A DNA stretch of 55,926 bases from Actinomycetes bacterium (GTDB taxonomy: Bacteria > Actinomycetota > Actinomycetes > Actinomycetales > Dermatophilaceae): contig JAKOPT010000093.1 of the NCBI GenBank assembly GCA_029778715.1, positions 1 through 55,926 on the forward strand, in the 5' to 3' direction. The notes beneath the pieces are model-generated. The model was not told the origin of the DNA. It saw only the letters and a list, made by a program, of their open reading frames with translations, and ran no database searches. Both the position numbers and the translations under genes were made by a program. This document shows, piece after piece, positions 45,683 through 54,357 of this stretch (the stretch's first letter is position 1; every line of letters starts with the position of its first letter).

Positions 45683-47184
45683 TCATCCTCCTTGACTCCG
45701 GGGAACCATCGGGCGCGAGAGAGTGCTGCGGGCATCTCAACTAGTGGCGTCCGTTGCCCCGGACGTTCCCAGCCCACCCGCGAAGCCCAGCTTTGAATCA
45801 CGGCCTCACCAGGATCACTATCCCGAAGAATGGATCCCAATTGCGCTCGCGCTGAGGCTGACAGTGCGAAAACATCCGGAAGGCAATTCGCGGGTTCGGT
45901 ACCATCCAATTCGGCGATGACCTGCTTGGCGGACACGGTGAAAGGGGGGGCTGACGTGTCAGCAGTCAAGTCAACCCAGCCGATCCACGAGGCCGACCCC
46001 TTGCCCTTCCTCTTTGCCGCAACCATAGCCCTCTCGGCCTCGGCGTGAGTCTCGTAGACAGGATGGGAAACATGGGCAAAACAGATTCCAATACCCAAAC
46101 TTATGCCATCAATGGCTGCCTCGAGGTCGCTCTTGTAGTTGGCAAGTTCCCTGAGCCCATCTTGGGTGGATGCCCCCGATGGGATCCAAGCCTTCAAGCC
46201 GGAAACCATATGCGCGAAACTCGCAGATAGAGTGGCTGCGAAGCGCCACGCGGCACCAGCCGGCACACTAGCAAAGATGTCGTCCCCACCGAGAAAGTGC
46301 GGTTCGACGGCCGCAATCTCGGGTTCGGGGTCCGTCACCATATTCGCCGCCGCAACAACTGCGCCCGCGCAAGCGGCGTCGATGGCGATCGACGTGCTTT
46401 GGGCTAGGGCGCTCGTGTCAATGCCCCCAGGAGGATTTGAAATGAGTCCAAAAAGGGCCCCCAGCGAGTTCCCATCCGCGACGATGGTGGCCAGGTGGTT
46501 ACGGCTTTCCTTGCGCCCTAGGGCCAGTGGCTTCTTGCCTCCTTTGCGGAGTCCACCCCTGCGAGCAAGGGTGTCGAAGTCCTGGGCCCATTGGCCCCTA
46601 ATGTCCTCCAGTTGTGGTCGGGCACCGCGGTCCCAATCTTTGCCCTGTCCTGAGCGCGCCATTCGCGCGGCACAATCGCGACCAGGATCGCTCCTTCCCT
46701 CAGCGGTCAAGGTGACTGCACGGGCTGGCTCGCGTCGGCACTGCTCGCAGGCTTCAACAAGTCCGCAGTCTTGAATGGTTGGGACCCACATCAACCGGCC
46801 TTCGACCTGCCCTTGGGTGTTACGGTGCAGGGCCGCCACGTAGGAATTCGCTTCGCACCACCATGCCTCCCACTCGACGCCGGGCAACTGTTTACCAAGC
46901 CGGGTGAGCACCCCATACGCAATAGTGCGCGCAACCTCCGTTGAGGGCAACTTCAGGGGTACAACCCCGTCGACATCGCCGGTTTCCCCATCCCCACCGG
47001 GAGTCGCTGCGATACTGGTGACCCCATCAAACAGCCCTTGATCCGACGTTAGGATCGCCTCGATCTCTGTCCGGGAAGTGACCTCGGCAAGTGCGCGTGA
47101 GGCTCCTCGGATTAGTGCGAGTTCTGGGGTACGTAGAAGCCAAGTCTGGATGCGATTAGCTCCGATCGAGAGATAGGCCGTCAT
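45679..47184 (-). CDS. cas10: Cas10 with active-type GGDD palm and no HD domain
   Basis: 501 residues, shorter than a full Cas10 because the N-terminal HD nuclease is absent: the protein starts 'MTAYLSIGANRIQTWLL' in the first palm-like region. C140, C146, C149 and C171 may hold zinc. Palm 2 has 'LATIVADGNSLGALFG' (metal-binding Asp 237) and 'PHFLGGDDIFASVP' with GGDD at 299-302, then 'GICFAHVSHPVYETHAEAER' and a Lys-rich 'AKRKGKGS'. An intact GGDD predicts synthesis of cyclic oligoadenylate when target RNA is bound; no DNase activity is expected. It overlaps its neighbours by 4 nt on both sides. Confidence 0.93.
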   Translation of the reverse strand: MTAYLSIGANRIQTWLLRTPELALIRGASRALAEVTSRTEIEAILTSDQGLFDGVTSIAATPGGDGETGDVDGVVPLKLPSTEVARTIAYGVLTRLGKQLPGVEWEAWWCEANSYVAALHRNTQGQVEGRLMWVPTIQDCGLVEACEQCRREPARAVTLTAEGRSDPGRDCAARMARSGQGKDWDRGARPQLEDIRGQWAQDFDTLARRGGLRKGGKKPLALGRKESRNHLATIVADGNSLGALFGLISNPPGGIDTSALAQSTSIAIDAACAGAVVAAANMVTDPEPEIAAVEPHFLGGDDIFASVPAGAAWRFAATLSASFAHMVSGLKAWIPSGASTQDGLRELANYKSDLEAAIDGISLGIGICFAHVSHPVYETHAEAERAMVAAKRKGKGSASWIGWVDLTADTSAPPFTVSAKQVIAELDGTEPANCLPDVFALSASARAQLGSILRDSDPGEAVIQSWASRVGWERPGQRTPLVEMPAALSRARWFPGVKEDE

Positions 47185-49265
47185 CGTGGCTTCCTCCAGA
47201 TCAAGGGCAATAATTGATCATTGCGTTCGTGGACGTGCGGAAGCGGATGCCACGGGTTGGTGCGCTGCCTGAGCCTCTCACCGTTGGCTACAGTGAAGAA
47301 CTTGTAACTCGTCCGGAACTCTTGCGTCCCGAACTCGGACCACTCGGCCCCAGGAGGATAGGCCACGAGGTGGTCCCAGCCTTCAAGCCCAGTGACATCG
47401 AGCAATCGCATCACGCTGGGCAGCCCAGCGCGCATGCCCCCACCGGCAAGAGTCTCGAGGTCGTCAAGGTCCTCGGGGGTGACCTCGCTCGGCCACTGCA
47501 GGTCAGGTTGAGACTCTGTATACCGGAGCCGCGCCGGATGCAGGTGGGCGGTAGCGGTCACCAAGGCCGTTCCGAGGCCGAAGGGCTTGCCGCCCCCGAG
47601 GTGGACGGCAATGTCGTTCGGTTGACGTCCGTATACCGCAGCCAGGCGACCGGGCTCGAGGGCGAGAAGGAGAGCAAGCGCATATCGGCGTGGAAGTCCG
47701 TCAACGGTCACGGTCGCCCGCAAAACGGTGCCAGCGGGAACCAGTTCGGCTGCCCGCGACATATCGCCAACGCGCTGTTTTGCCGTCGCTTCATAACGCG
47801 GTAGGGCCCGGCGACCATTCACGTTTTCCCAGTACCTCACCTGCTCGGAGGGGTCGCTATGCCAATAGAACTTGCGACCTCTCAAGGGCACACTGCCACG
47901 CGCGTCAGTCGAGGACCCCCAGCGCGTCGGAATGTCATTGACATTCCGGTTATGGGGAATCCGCTGGGGGAGCTCGAGATAGAACATCCCATTGCCAGGG
48001 TGAGGTGCGCTCAAGGGTGCGAGTTCTATCGACTGGAGTCTCACCGGTTCGATGGACGTGGCGGTTCCGAATCGCACATGGCCGGCGTAGGCGATTTGTT
48101 CTCCTTTGCCTCTCCTGCTTCCTCCGGTATCCGCGGCGCCAAAAGTCGCGCACGAGAGACAGAGTTTCTCATGGTGCTCAGTGCGCGTGAGGCAGGGCTC
48201 GGCTCCGTTGAGTCGGGCCCCGACGGCTCCGGTCCCAGTTGTACGCCAGATTTGCGACAACTTGAGTTTCGTGACCTGGCCTCCGTCGGCCTTGACCCAT
48301 ACCACATCCCCACGGAAGAGGAACCCCGTATGTCTCGCCCTCACTCCGATCTTGCGACCTTGCCATTCCACGTCGGCAAAACTTCGCTCTTCTCGCCATT
48401 TGGCGTGAATGTGCGGTTTGTTGGACCCGTGTCGGCGACGGTCCTCCCGCTCGAGGATGCGACGGTCCTCCGACCCCGCCACGGCGTGTTCGAACTCCGC
48501 CATGGCTTCCGCTCCCGGCCTCACCTGTGGATCCAACGAGACCGTGTCGCTGGAGAGCCGAGACCCAGCCCAAAAACAACGACCAGGCGATCCATTACGC
48601 TTAATGGGATGGCGGGCGCCAAGGTCGGTTACCAGGAATATCCAGTCCCCCAAACTAAAAAGGTCGGTCATCGTCTTGCTGCCATTTGTCGGAGTCACAA
48701 CGTTGAGTTCCTCAACCTTGGATATTTCCCATCTGTTGAGGTTCGTCCATTCGATCTCCGCGCCAATCTGCACGATCTCTCCAGTTCTTGGACTCCGACC
48801 GTGGGGCCATTTTCTAGCCAGAGAAGTAGCCTCGATAAACGTCAGATCCTCTTCGGTGCATAGCTGGAACCGATAGATGCCCTTCGAATCTGTGCCGAGC
48901 AGTATGGCCAGGCGCCATCCGGAATCGGCCGTGGCCGGTGCCCGATAGCCGGGGACGAACCCCTCGTCAATGGCGCGTAGGCACCCGTTAAACATGGCCT
49001 CATGGAGGCTCCTCACGGACCCCTTGAGGCTTGATCCCGGTACGCGGAGCCTTGCGTCCACGCCGACCCAGCCTTCTTCGCGCGCCGTTGCGGGCAGCAG
49101 CATGGGAGTGCGTAGCGTCCACTGCACATCGATTGCGCCGCTCACACGTACATCGCCGTGATCGATTGCGCAGGATGAGCCGTCATGCCCCGGCGCGGGC
49201 TGGCGATTGGGCGACTCCCCAATGCCGACGAAGGTATACGGGTTGACGAACGACGACATCGACAT
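47181..49265 (-). CDS. Cas7-with-insertion RAMP protein (TIGR03986-like)
   Basis: About 694 residues from the ATG at 49265, one base after the upstream stop; a start at 49316 adds 17 residues inside the previous gene. 'FVNPYTFVGIGE' at the N-terminus, 'LRVPGSSLKGSVRSLHEAMF' (RAMP signature), 'KLCLSCATFGAADTGG' (paired Cys), and especially 'LRGRKFYWHSDP' are hallmarks of the TIGR03986 RAMP family found in type III-D loci. Residues about 130-330 are a long insertion between the two halves of the Cas7 fold. In related complexes this subunit sits at the end of the Cas7 backbone. First core cas gene in the operon. Confidence 0.85.
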   Translation of the reverse strand: MSMSSFVNPYTFVGIGESPNRQPAPGHDGSSCAIDHGDVRVSGAIDVQWTLRTPMLLPATAREEGWVGVDARLRVPGSSLKGSVRSLHEAMFNGCLRAIDEGFVPGYRAPATADSGWRLAILLGTDSKGIYRFQLCTEEDLTFIEATSLARKWPHGRSPRTGEIVQIGAEIEWTNLNRWEISKVEELNVVTPTNGSKTMTDLFSLGDWIFLVTDLGARHPIKRNGSPGRCFWAGSRLSSDTVSLDPQVRPGAEAMAEFEHAVAGSEDRRILEREDRRRHGSNKPHIHAKWREERSFADVEWQGRKIGVRARHTGFLFRGDVVWVKADGGQVTKLKLSQIWRTTGTGAVGARLNGAEPCLTRTEHHEKLCLSCATFGAADTGGSRRGKGEQIAYAGHVRFGTATSIEPVRLQSIELAPLSAPHPGNGMFYLELPQRIPHNRNVNDIPTRWGSSTDARGSVPLRGRKFYWHSDPSEQVRYWENVNGRRALPRYEATAKQRVGDMSRAAELVPAGTVLRATVTVDGLPRRYALALLLALEPGRLAAVYGRQPNDIAVHLGGGKPFGLGTALVTATAHLHPARLRYTESQPDLQWPSEVTPEDLDDLETLAGGGMRAGLPSVMRLLDVTGLEGWDHLVAYPPGAEWSEFGTQEFRTSYKFFTVANGERLRQRTNPWHPLPHVHERNDQLLPLIWRKPR

Positions 49266-49266
49266 C

Positions 49267-51378
49267 CTAAACTTCCGCACTCTCGGCCCGCGGCACTCTT
49301 CGACTCTGGGGCGCATCGATCCACGGTAGGTCGGAGTCCCATTGCACAGTTCCTTGGCTCTTCACTTCAACATACTCCCCTGCCCTGCGATCGGTGGCGT
49401 CGCCCTTGCCGATATTCAGAATCCCTTTTCCTCGTGCAGTGATTGTAACACCCCTTGTCGAGCCGGGAGTGAACTTGAGACCGCCGGCCGCAGCAGTTGT
49501 TTCAGGAAATGCGAGGTCGACGTTCGCTTGGCAAAACTCTCCCTCGACTGCCAAGAATGGTGGGCTACCTGTGGCCAGGACCCCCCTGGGCTCGCCGAAC
49601 AAGACCCTTAGCTCAGGAAATGCGGTACTATCCTCGTCAGCCCGGAATGATATTGATTCAATAACCGTCTCTTGAGCGCTGGTCGCCAGAGTTACATGCG
49701 ACCTTCCCCCGAACTCCCCGCCGACGACTTTCAGCGGTGCAGGACTGTCCCAGCCAATGTGCAAAGAGGACCCGCCATCAATGCGCAATTGTGTCAGTTC
49801 CGTACTCGTTTCAGCCGTTTCAGTCTGGTGTGAGGCGAGTTGCAGTTCCATAGTCGCCGCGGACGCGGCGAAGCCCCTGGGGGACGCCTCCCAATCTCCA
49901 TCAAGCTCGCGACCCAACAAACCCCTGATTTGTTTCCGTGCTGAGTCAGCCAGACTATTTCTATCGAAACTCAGAGAACCGCTCCCCAGCAACGTAATAT
50001 CCCCATCGATCGAGACGCTGTCGGTTAGCGCTTTGGAAGCGCTTGAGGTTGATGCAGAAAGTAGAATCAGTTGGCCAACAACTTGGACGTCCTTGAACAG
50101 AACCTCCGACTGACCGCGGATCTCGATGATCAACGTTCCGACAATCTCGACGTTATCCATTACCAACTTGTGGTCGCCTTTCCCTAGGGATAGCGCCCCA
50201 CATCCAGACTTGGCAATTTGGCAGTCGCTCCAGATGACGTTCGTGCTGCCTTGCGCGGTTACTGCCCAGTGAGAATCAGCCTGTTTGGGAAGGAGGACAC
50301 TCGCTCGGGGCGTCTCCCTTTCTTGATTGCGCCGCCCGCGCCAGGGCCTGGCTTTGCGTACGGTTCTAGACCCTTCGATGACAGTGATGATGAAATGATG
50401 TCCTGAACCTTCCTCAAAGCGAAGCTCAGTAAGATCGAGTGTGGAACCCTCGCATAGAGAAAGTTTTGAAAGCGGCACTCCCAGTGCAGCGTAGGTGCGA
50501 CCATCAATACCGACCTTGTGGGTGATTGGATCGTTTTCATTCGCCGCCTGCGACAGCAGGTCAAATTGTGCCCTCCAAGCGTCTGTTCTCATCCACATTG
50601 AACGCCAGTCGTCCTGGTTCGCTTCTTTTGGTTCATCATTTGTCTCGCCATCATGCTTTCTTGCGTCAAAGGCAAGCGGCCCCTGAATGCCAGCGTCCGA
50701 ACGACCTGGCTCAGATCTTGGTTCGCTGTCGGCTTCTTGGGGAGAGCGCGTGCTGGCCACGCCTGCCGAGTCGACCGGTGCCGCCGTGGTAAATCTTGAT
50801 GGGCGGGCTACGTCACTGCTTTCTCGATTGCGCTCGACCTTCGCCTTTTCGACTGACACTGAAGTCGAGGTTCCCATTAACACGCTTTGCGCCACCGCGA
50901 CCGCCTGATCGAGGAGTTCTGATTCTTCCCTCACGCACTTTACAATTCCGCGCCACGCGGAAGAACTCGCATCGGGATCGCTGATGCCCTCGACCAGTTT
51001 GTCGAAACGCTGCTCAGCCGCCAACCGGTCCTCTAGGCTGCGATGGGCGTCTTCCGCTCTCGCCTTTGCAATTTCGAAGACAAGAAGTGACATGGCGCCA
51101 ACAATAGAACCCACAATAAGCAGCGGGTTGTCTCCAGCAAATGCGTGCAGTCCAACTACCCAGTCCTTCTGATTGGCTAATAGGATCAGTCCTCCAAGGA
51201 CGCAGACCACTACCGCAAGCGTCAGAAATCCAACCAGCAAGACGGTACTCCCCGGGCGCTTCAGGAGTGCGTCTTTCACGCCCTCCGGTCCCCGATATGT
51301 CCCACTGACTGACCTGCTGAGGCGATTTCCCGTCACCCGCATATCATGCCGGAGCGAAGGTACCTTCCACAAGGGCAT
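49267..51378 (-). CDS. Two-TM protein with coiled coil and beta-helix-like domain; unknown, CRISPR-associated
   Basis: 703 residues and not recognised. TM1 at about 44-68 ('STVLLVGFLTLAVVVCVLGG') and TM2 at about 84-104, then a charged coiled coil (104-133), an acidic/Ser-rich linker (about 170-270), and about 400 residues of short alternating hydrophobic strands with Asn/Asp/Gly turns ('LVMDNVEIVGTLIIEIRG', 'EVLFKDVQVVGQLILLSAS', 'SVSIDGDITLLGSGSLSF'). That rhythm suggests a right-handed beta-helix or bactofilin-like solenoid. Two TM helices would put both ends in the cytosol. It is the first gene of the cas operon: its stop is one base from the next start. No nuclease, protease, CARF or SAVED motif is visible. 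Base composition is AT-richer than flanking DNA. Confidence 0.75.
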   Translation of the reverse strand: MPLWKVPSLRHDMRVTGNRLSRSVSGTYRGPEGVKDALLKRPGSTVLLVGFLTLAVVVCVLGGLILLANQKDWVVGLHAFAGDNPLLIVGSIVGAMSLLVFEIAKARAEDAHRSLEDRLAAEQRFDKLVEGISDPDASSSAWRGIVKCVREESELLDQAVAVAQSVLMGTSTSVSVEKAKVERNRESSDVARPSRFTTAAPVDSAGVASTRSPQEADSEPRSEPGRSDAGIQGPLAFDARKHDGETNDEPKEANQDDWRSMWMRTDAWRAQFDLLSQAANENDPITHKVGIDGRTYAALGVPLSKLSLCEGSTLDLTELRFEEGSGHHFIITVIEGSRTVRKARPWRGRRNQERETPRASVLLPKQADSHWAVTAQGSTNVIWSDCQIAKSGCGALSLGKGDHKLVMDNVEIVGTLIIEIRGQSEVLFKDVQVVGQLILLSASTSSASKALTDSVSIDGDITLLGSGSLSFDRNSLADSARKQIRGLLGRELDGDWEASPRGFAASAATMELQLASHQTETAETSTELTQLRIDGGSSLHIGWDSPAPLKVVGGEFGGRSHVTLATSAQETVIESISFRADEDSTAFPELRVLFGEPRGVLATGSPPFLAVEGEFCQANVDLAFPETTAAAGGLKFTPGSTRGVTITARGKGILNIGKGDATDRRAGEYVEVKSQGTVQWDSDLPWIDAPQSRRVPRAESAEV

Positions 51379-51502
51379 CTGTACTGCGGCGAGTCGCTGT
51401 CATGCCACTTCACAGATGCCGAGGCGAGGCGACCCCAGCATCTTGCAAAGCTCAGGCGTCTGGTTCAGTAGACCCTGCCGTGGTGGAAGGCAGGCCGAAG
51501 GG

Positions 51503-51521
51503 AGTTCTTGAAACCAGAACT
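51503..51521. promoter_or_regulatory. Possible operator upstream of the cas operon
   Basis: AGTTCT-7-AGAACT is a perfect 6-bp inverted repeat 125 nt before the first cas gene. The 333-nt gap 51379-51711 must hold the operon promoter; apart from this palindrome I see no clear -35/-10 pair and no gene. Confidence 0.35.
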
Positions 51522-51711
51522 ATGCGAACGGCATGAGGCTCCGTCTGATTGTGGCGCTGGACTATACCAGCGGGGCCGCCAGCGCCCATGACGCGATCAC
51601 GGCAAAGACCAACGAGATTCCCGCGGACACCCCGACTGTCCGACCCGTCGATCACACGCGATCGACCTGCAGGAAGGCGCTGTGCTCCCACCGGGTGGCG
51701 ATCAACCTGAT

Positions 51712-52108
51712 GTTTCTATTCGCTGCTCGTCAGCGAGTACAGCGGAACCCAAGGCTAAGGCCAACACACCAATGGGCTGGTTTCTATTCGCTGCTCGTCA
51801 GCGAGTACAGCGGAACGCCCTCATCAAGTCCCGGTCTTTCGCGCAAGTGCGGCGGTTTCTATTCGCTGCTCGTCAGCGAGTACAGCGGAACTCTCCTACG
51901 GGCACCTGCTCATCGAGGCCACCTCGTTTCTATTCGCTGCTCGTCAGCGAGTACAGCGGAACCGACGGCCATCGGGACGCGACCAGCGCCCCCAGCGGTT
52001 TCTATTCGCTGCTCGTCAGCGAGTACAGCGGAACTTCGCTCATAGCGACATTGTTCTATATCTCGGCGATTGTTTCTATTCGCTGCTCGTCAGCGAGTAC
52101 AGCGGAAC
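51712..52108 (-). CRISPR. CRISPR array 2: six repeats
   Basis: Six exact copies of the same 37-nt repeat start at 51712, 51780, 51855, 51926, 51998 and 52072, with five different spacers of 31-38 nt. None of the spacers matches those of array 1 by eye. All repeats are intact, unlike the trailer end of array 1. By the same handle argument it is transcribed leftward, toward the cas operon, with its leader at 52109. Confidence 0.98.
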
Positions 52109-52290
52109 CCTACCCCTCTGGACAGGGCTCTGACCAGCACCGATGCAGGCCGCTTGCACACCCCCCACCTCCGGGCATGCCTCGACGGGTCCCCGAGGGC
52201 CCCTCGAAGAGGTGTTTTCGCTGGTCAGGGGCGGTACACACCCTAAGCCACTTGGCGCAGATCTCGGACCCACCCCCTTTGTGGTCACCA
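52109..52290 (-). promoter_or_regulatory. Leader of array 2
   Basis: Homologous to 37196-37380 beside array 1; the first 39 bases differ at only three positions and later blocks (TTGCACACCCCCC, GTTTTCGC, ACACCCTAAGCCACT) are shared. The shared leaders mean one Cas1-Cas2 complex can extend both arrays. Confidence 0.85.
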
Positions 52291-52367
52291 CCAGCGCATT
52301 TCCGCAGGCCAGAACGACCCGATTGACAGCGGGCAAAGCCGCGCGCGTCCTGAGCAATCGTGACACC

Positions 52368-53210
52368 TCACACCGCCAATTCAGGAACCGGTTGGGCCCC
52401 AGAACGGCGCACCGCATCCGCCCCCGCCTGGGCCGCCGCGGCCACGGCCGCCTCCCGCGCCACATCAGAAGCCAGCGCCGCCGCCAGGGCGCCACAGAAC
52501 GCATCCCCCGCCCCGGTTGTATCCACCACCTCGGCCGGCGCCACCGGCACCGCCGGATACGAAACCCCGTCCCACACCGCGCCGTGCGCCCCCAACGTCA
52601 CCAGCAGCGAGCCCGGCACCACTCCCGCGTCGGCCACCAGCAAGGCCTCCGGCTCGTTGGCCACCAGCGGATCACCCAGCGCGACAACGTCACCGGGCAA
52701 CGCGGCATACGGCGCCGCGTTGAGCACCACCCGCGCACCCGCGCCCGCGGCCAACCGGACCGCGCGGCATACCGACGCCAACGGCACCTCCAACTGGACC
52801 AGCAGCACGTCCCCCGGCCCCAACCCCAACCGCCCCAACGCCGCCACCTCCGCCGCGCCCACGCACGCATTCGCCCCCGGCACGACGACGATCGTGTTCT
52901 CGCCGCTGTCGCTCACCGCGACCAACGCCGTCCCTGTCGGCGCGCCGGCCGCCACCCGCACCGACGACACATCCACGCCCAACCCGGCCAGCCGCCGCAC
53001 ATACGCCGACCCCTCCGCGTCGTCGCCGACGCACCCGATCATGACCACCCGGGCCCCGGCGCCCGCGGCAGCCACCGCCTGGTTCGCGCCCTTGCCGCCC
53101 GCCAACCGCGCCAACCCCGACCCCAAGACCGTCTCCCCCGGACGCGGATGCCGCTCAACCGACGTCACCAGATCGACATTGAGCGACCCGAACACGACGA
53201 CCCGGCCCAT
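52368..53210 (-). CDS. rbsK: Ribokinase-family sugar kinase
   Basis: 280 residues from the ATG at 53210, which shares one base with the stop of the upstream nucleoside hydrolase (TGATG). PfkB motifs: 'VVFGSLNVDLVTSVERHPRPGET', 'GLARLAGGKGANQAVAAAG' (ribose-binding GGKGANQA), and 'VVDTTGAGDAFCGALAAAL' with the catalytic Asp. It phosphorylates ribose at O5. Coupling to a nucleoside hydrolase suggests salvage of ribose freed from nucleosides. Confidence 0.93.
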   Translation of the reverse strand: MGRVVVFGSLNVDLVTSVERHPRPGETVLGSGLARLAGGKGANQAVAAAGAGARVVMIGCVGDDAEGSAYVRRLAGLGVDVSSVRVAAGAPTGTALVAVSDSGENTIVVVPGANACVGAAEVAALGRLGLGPGDVLLVQLEVPLASVCRAVRLAAGAGARVVLNAAPYAALPGDVVALGDPLVANEPEALLVADAGVVPGSLLVTLGAHGAVWDGVSYPAVPVAPAEVVDTTGAGDAFCGALAAALASDVAREAAVAAAAQAGADAVRRSGAQPVPELAV

Positions 53211-54241
53211 CACGACCACTCTCCCGCGATCGTCGACAGCCACAACGCCGCGACCGCTGCCCCGTCGATCCCCAAGCACACGTCGATGAGCGCCGGCGCC
53301 AACCCGTGCGGGTCATGCGTGAGGTCGACCCCGTCGCCGCGCGTGTCGACGATCGTCCGCCCGCGAGTCCAGGTGCCCGACAACTCGATTCGCACCGGCA
53401 GCCGCTCCGTGCGGACCGCATCGGGCACCACCAGCGAGGCGACCGCGCCCGCGTCCCCGATCGTCGCCTCCTCCGCCCCGAACCGCCGGCACGCGAACTC
53501 GATCAACCCACCGGCGAGCCGCCCCACCGCGGTCCCCGACGCGACAAGCGCCCGCCCCGCCGTCCGCGTCACCGTCGGCGCATAGAACACGTCGAGCCCG
53601 TACATCGTCACCGGCACCCCGAGGGTCGCGCACGCGTCGAGGACGATCGCCGCCGCCTCCGGGTCATGGAAGACGTTGAACTCCGCCGCCGCCGTCGCAT
53701 TGCTCACCTGCGCCCCGCCGCCCATGAACACCACCCGCCCCAGCCGCGCAAACGCCTCCGGATGGGTGCGCGCGAACAACGCGACATTGGTCATCGGCGC
53801 CAACGGCACGAGCGTCAACGGCCGCCCCTCCGCCGCGCACGTCACGGTCGTCTTCCGCAACAGTTCGACGGCGTGGTATGCCGCGGGCTCGCCCACCGGT
53901 CCCGGCAAGCCGAGGTCGCCCATCCCGTCGTCGCCGTGGACGTGCCGGGCATCGACCGGGGTCTCCAGTAGCGGCCGGTCCGCGCCGGCGGCGACCGCGG
54001 CATACACGTCGGTGACGGAGGCCGCGGTCTCCACAACGGTCAACGTGTTGCGGACGACATCGGCGAGCGGCGCATTCCCCCCGACACAGGTGACCGCCCG
54101 CAGGTCGAGGGCGGGATGGAGCGCCGCGAGGAGCAAGGCGCAGGCGTCGTCGATCCCGGTATCGACATCCAACGCGACCGGAAGCGGGTCCACACTCACC
54201 CGGTCATTGTCGCGGACCCCGACAGCGGCCCGGTTGCGCAA
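53210..54241 (-). CDS. Inosine/uridine-preferring nucleoside hydrolase
   Basis: 343 residues from 54241, or 329 from the GTG at 54199, which puts the fold right at the start. 'VALDVDTGIDDACALLLAAL' is the Ca2+-binding DxDxGxDD signature, 'LVPLAPMTNVALFARTHPEA' is the second family motif, and 'VVFMGGGAQVSNATAAAEFNVFHDPEAA' (two segments) completes the active site. It splits nucleosides into base and ribose. It forms a two-gene salvage operon with the ribokinase. Confidence 0.92.
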   Translation of the reverse strand: MRNRAAVGVRDNDRVSVDPLPVALDVDTGIDDACALLLAALHPALDLRAVTCVGGNAPLADVVRNTLTVVETAASVTDVYAAVAAGADRPLLETPVDARHVHGDDGMGDLGLPGPVGEPAAYHAVELLRKTTVTCAAEGRPLTLVPLAPMTNVALFARTHPEAFARLGRVVFMGGGAQVSNATAAAEFNVFHDPEAAAIVLDACATLGVPVTMYGLDVFYAPTVTRTAGRALVASGTAVGRLAGGLIEFACRRFGAEEATIGDAGAVASLVVPDAVRTERLPVRIELSGTWTRGRTIVDTRGDGVDLTHDPHGLAPALIDVCLGIDGAAVAALWLSTIAGEWS

Positions 54242-54357
54242 CCGCCGCCGGTTGGTGGCCGAGCGCGCCGCCCGTCACGGTCGGGCATCGTCGCGACGAT
54301 GGTCACGGGGGTGGTGTCGCCCTTGGCACTGATCCCGGCACCCCGTAGCGTCGTCTC

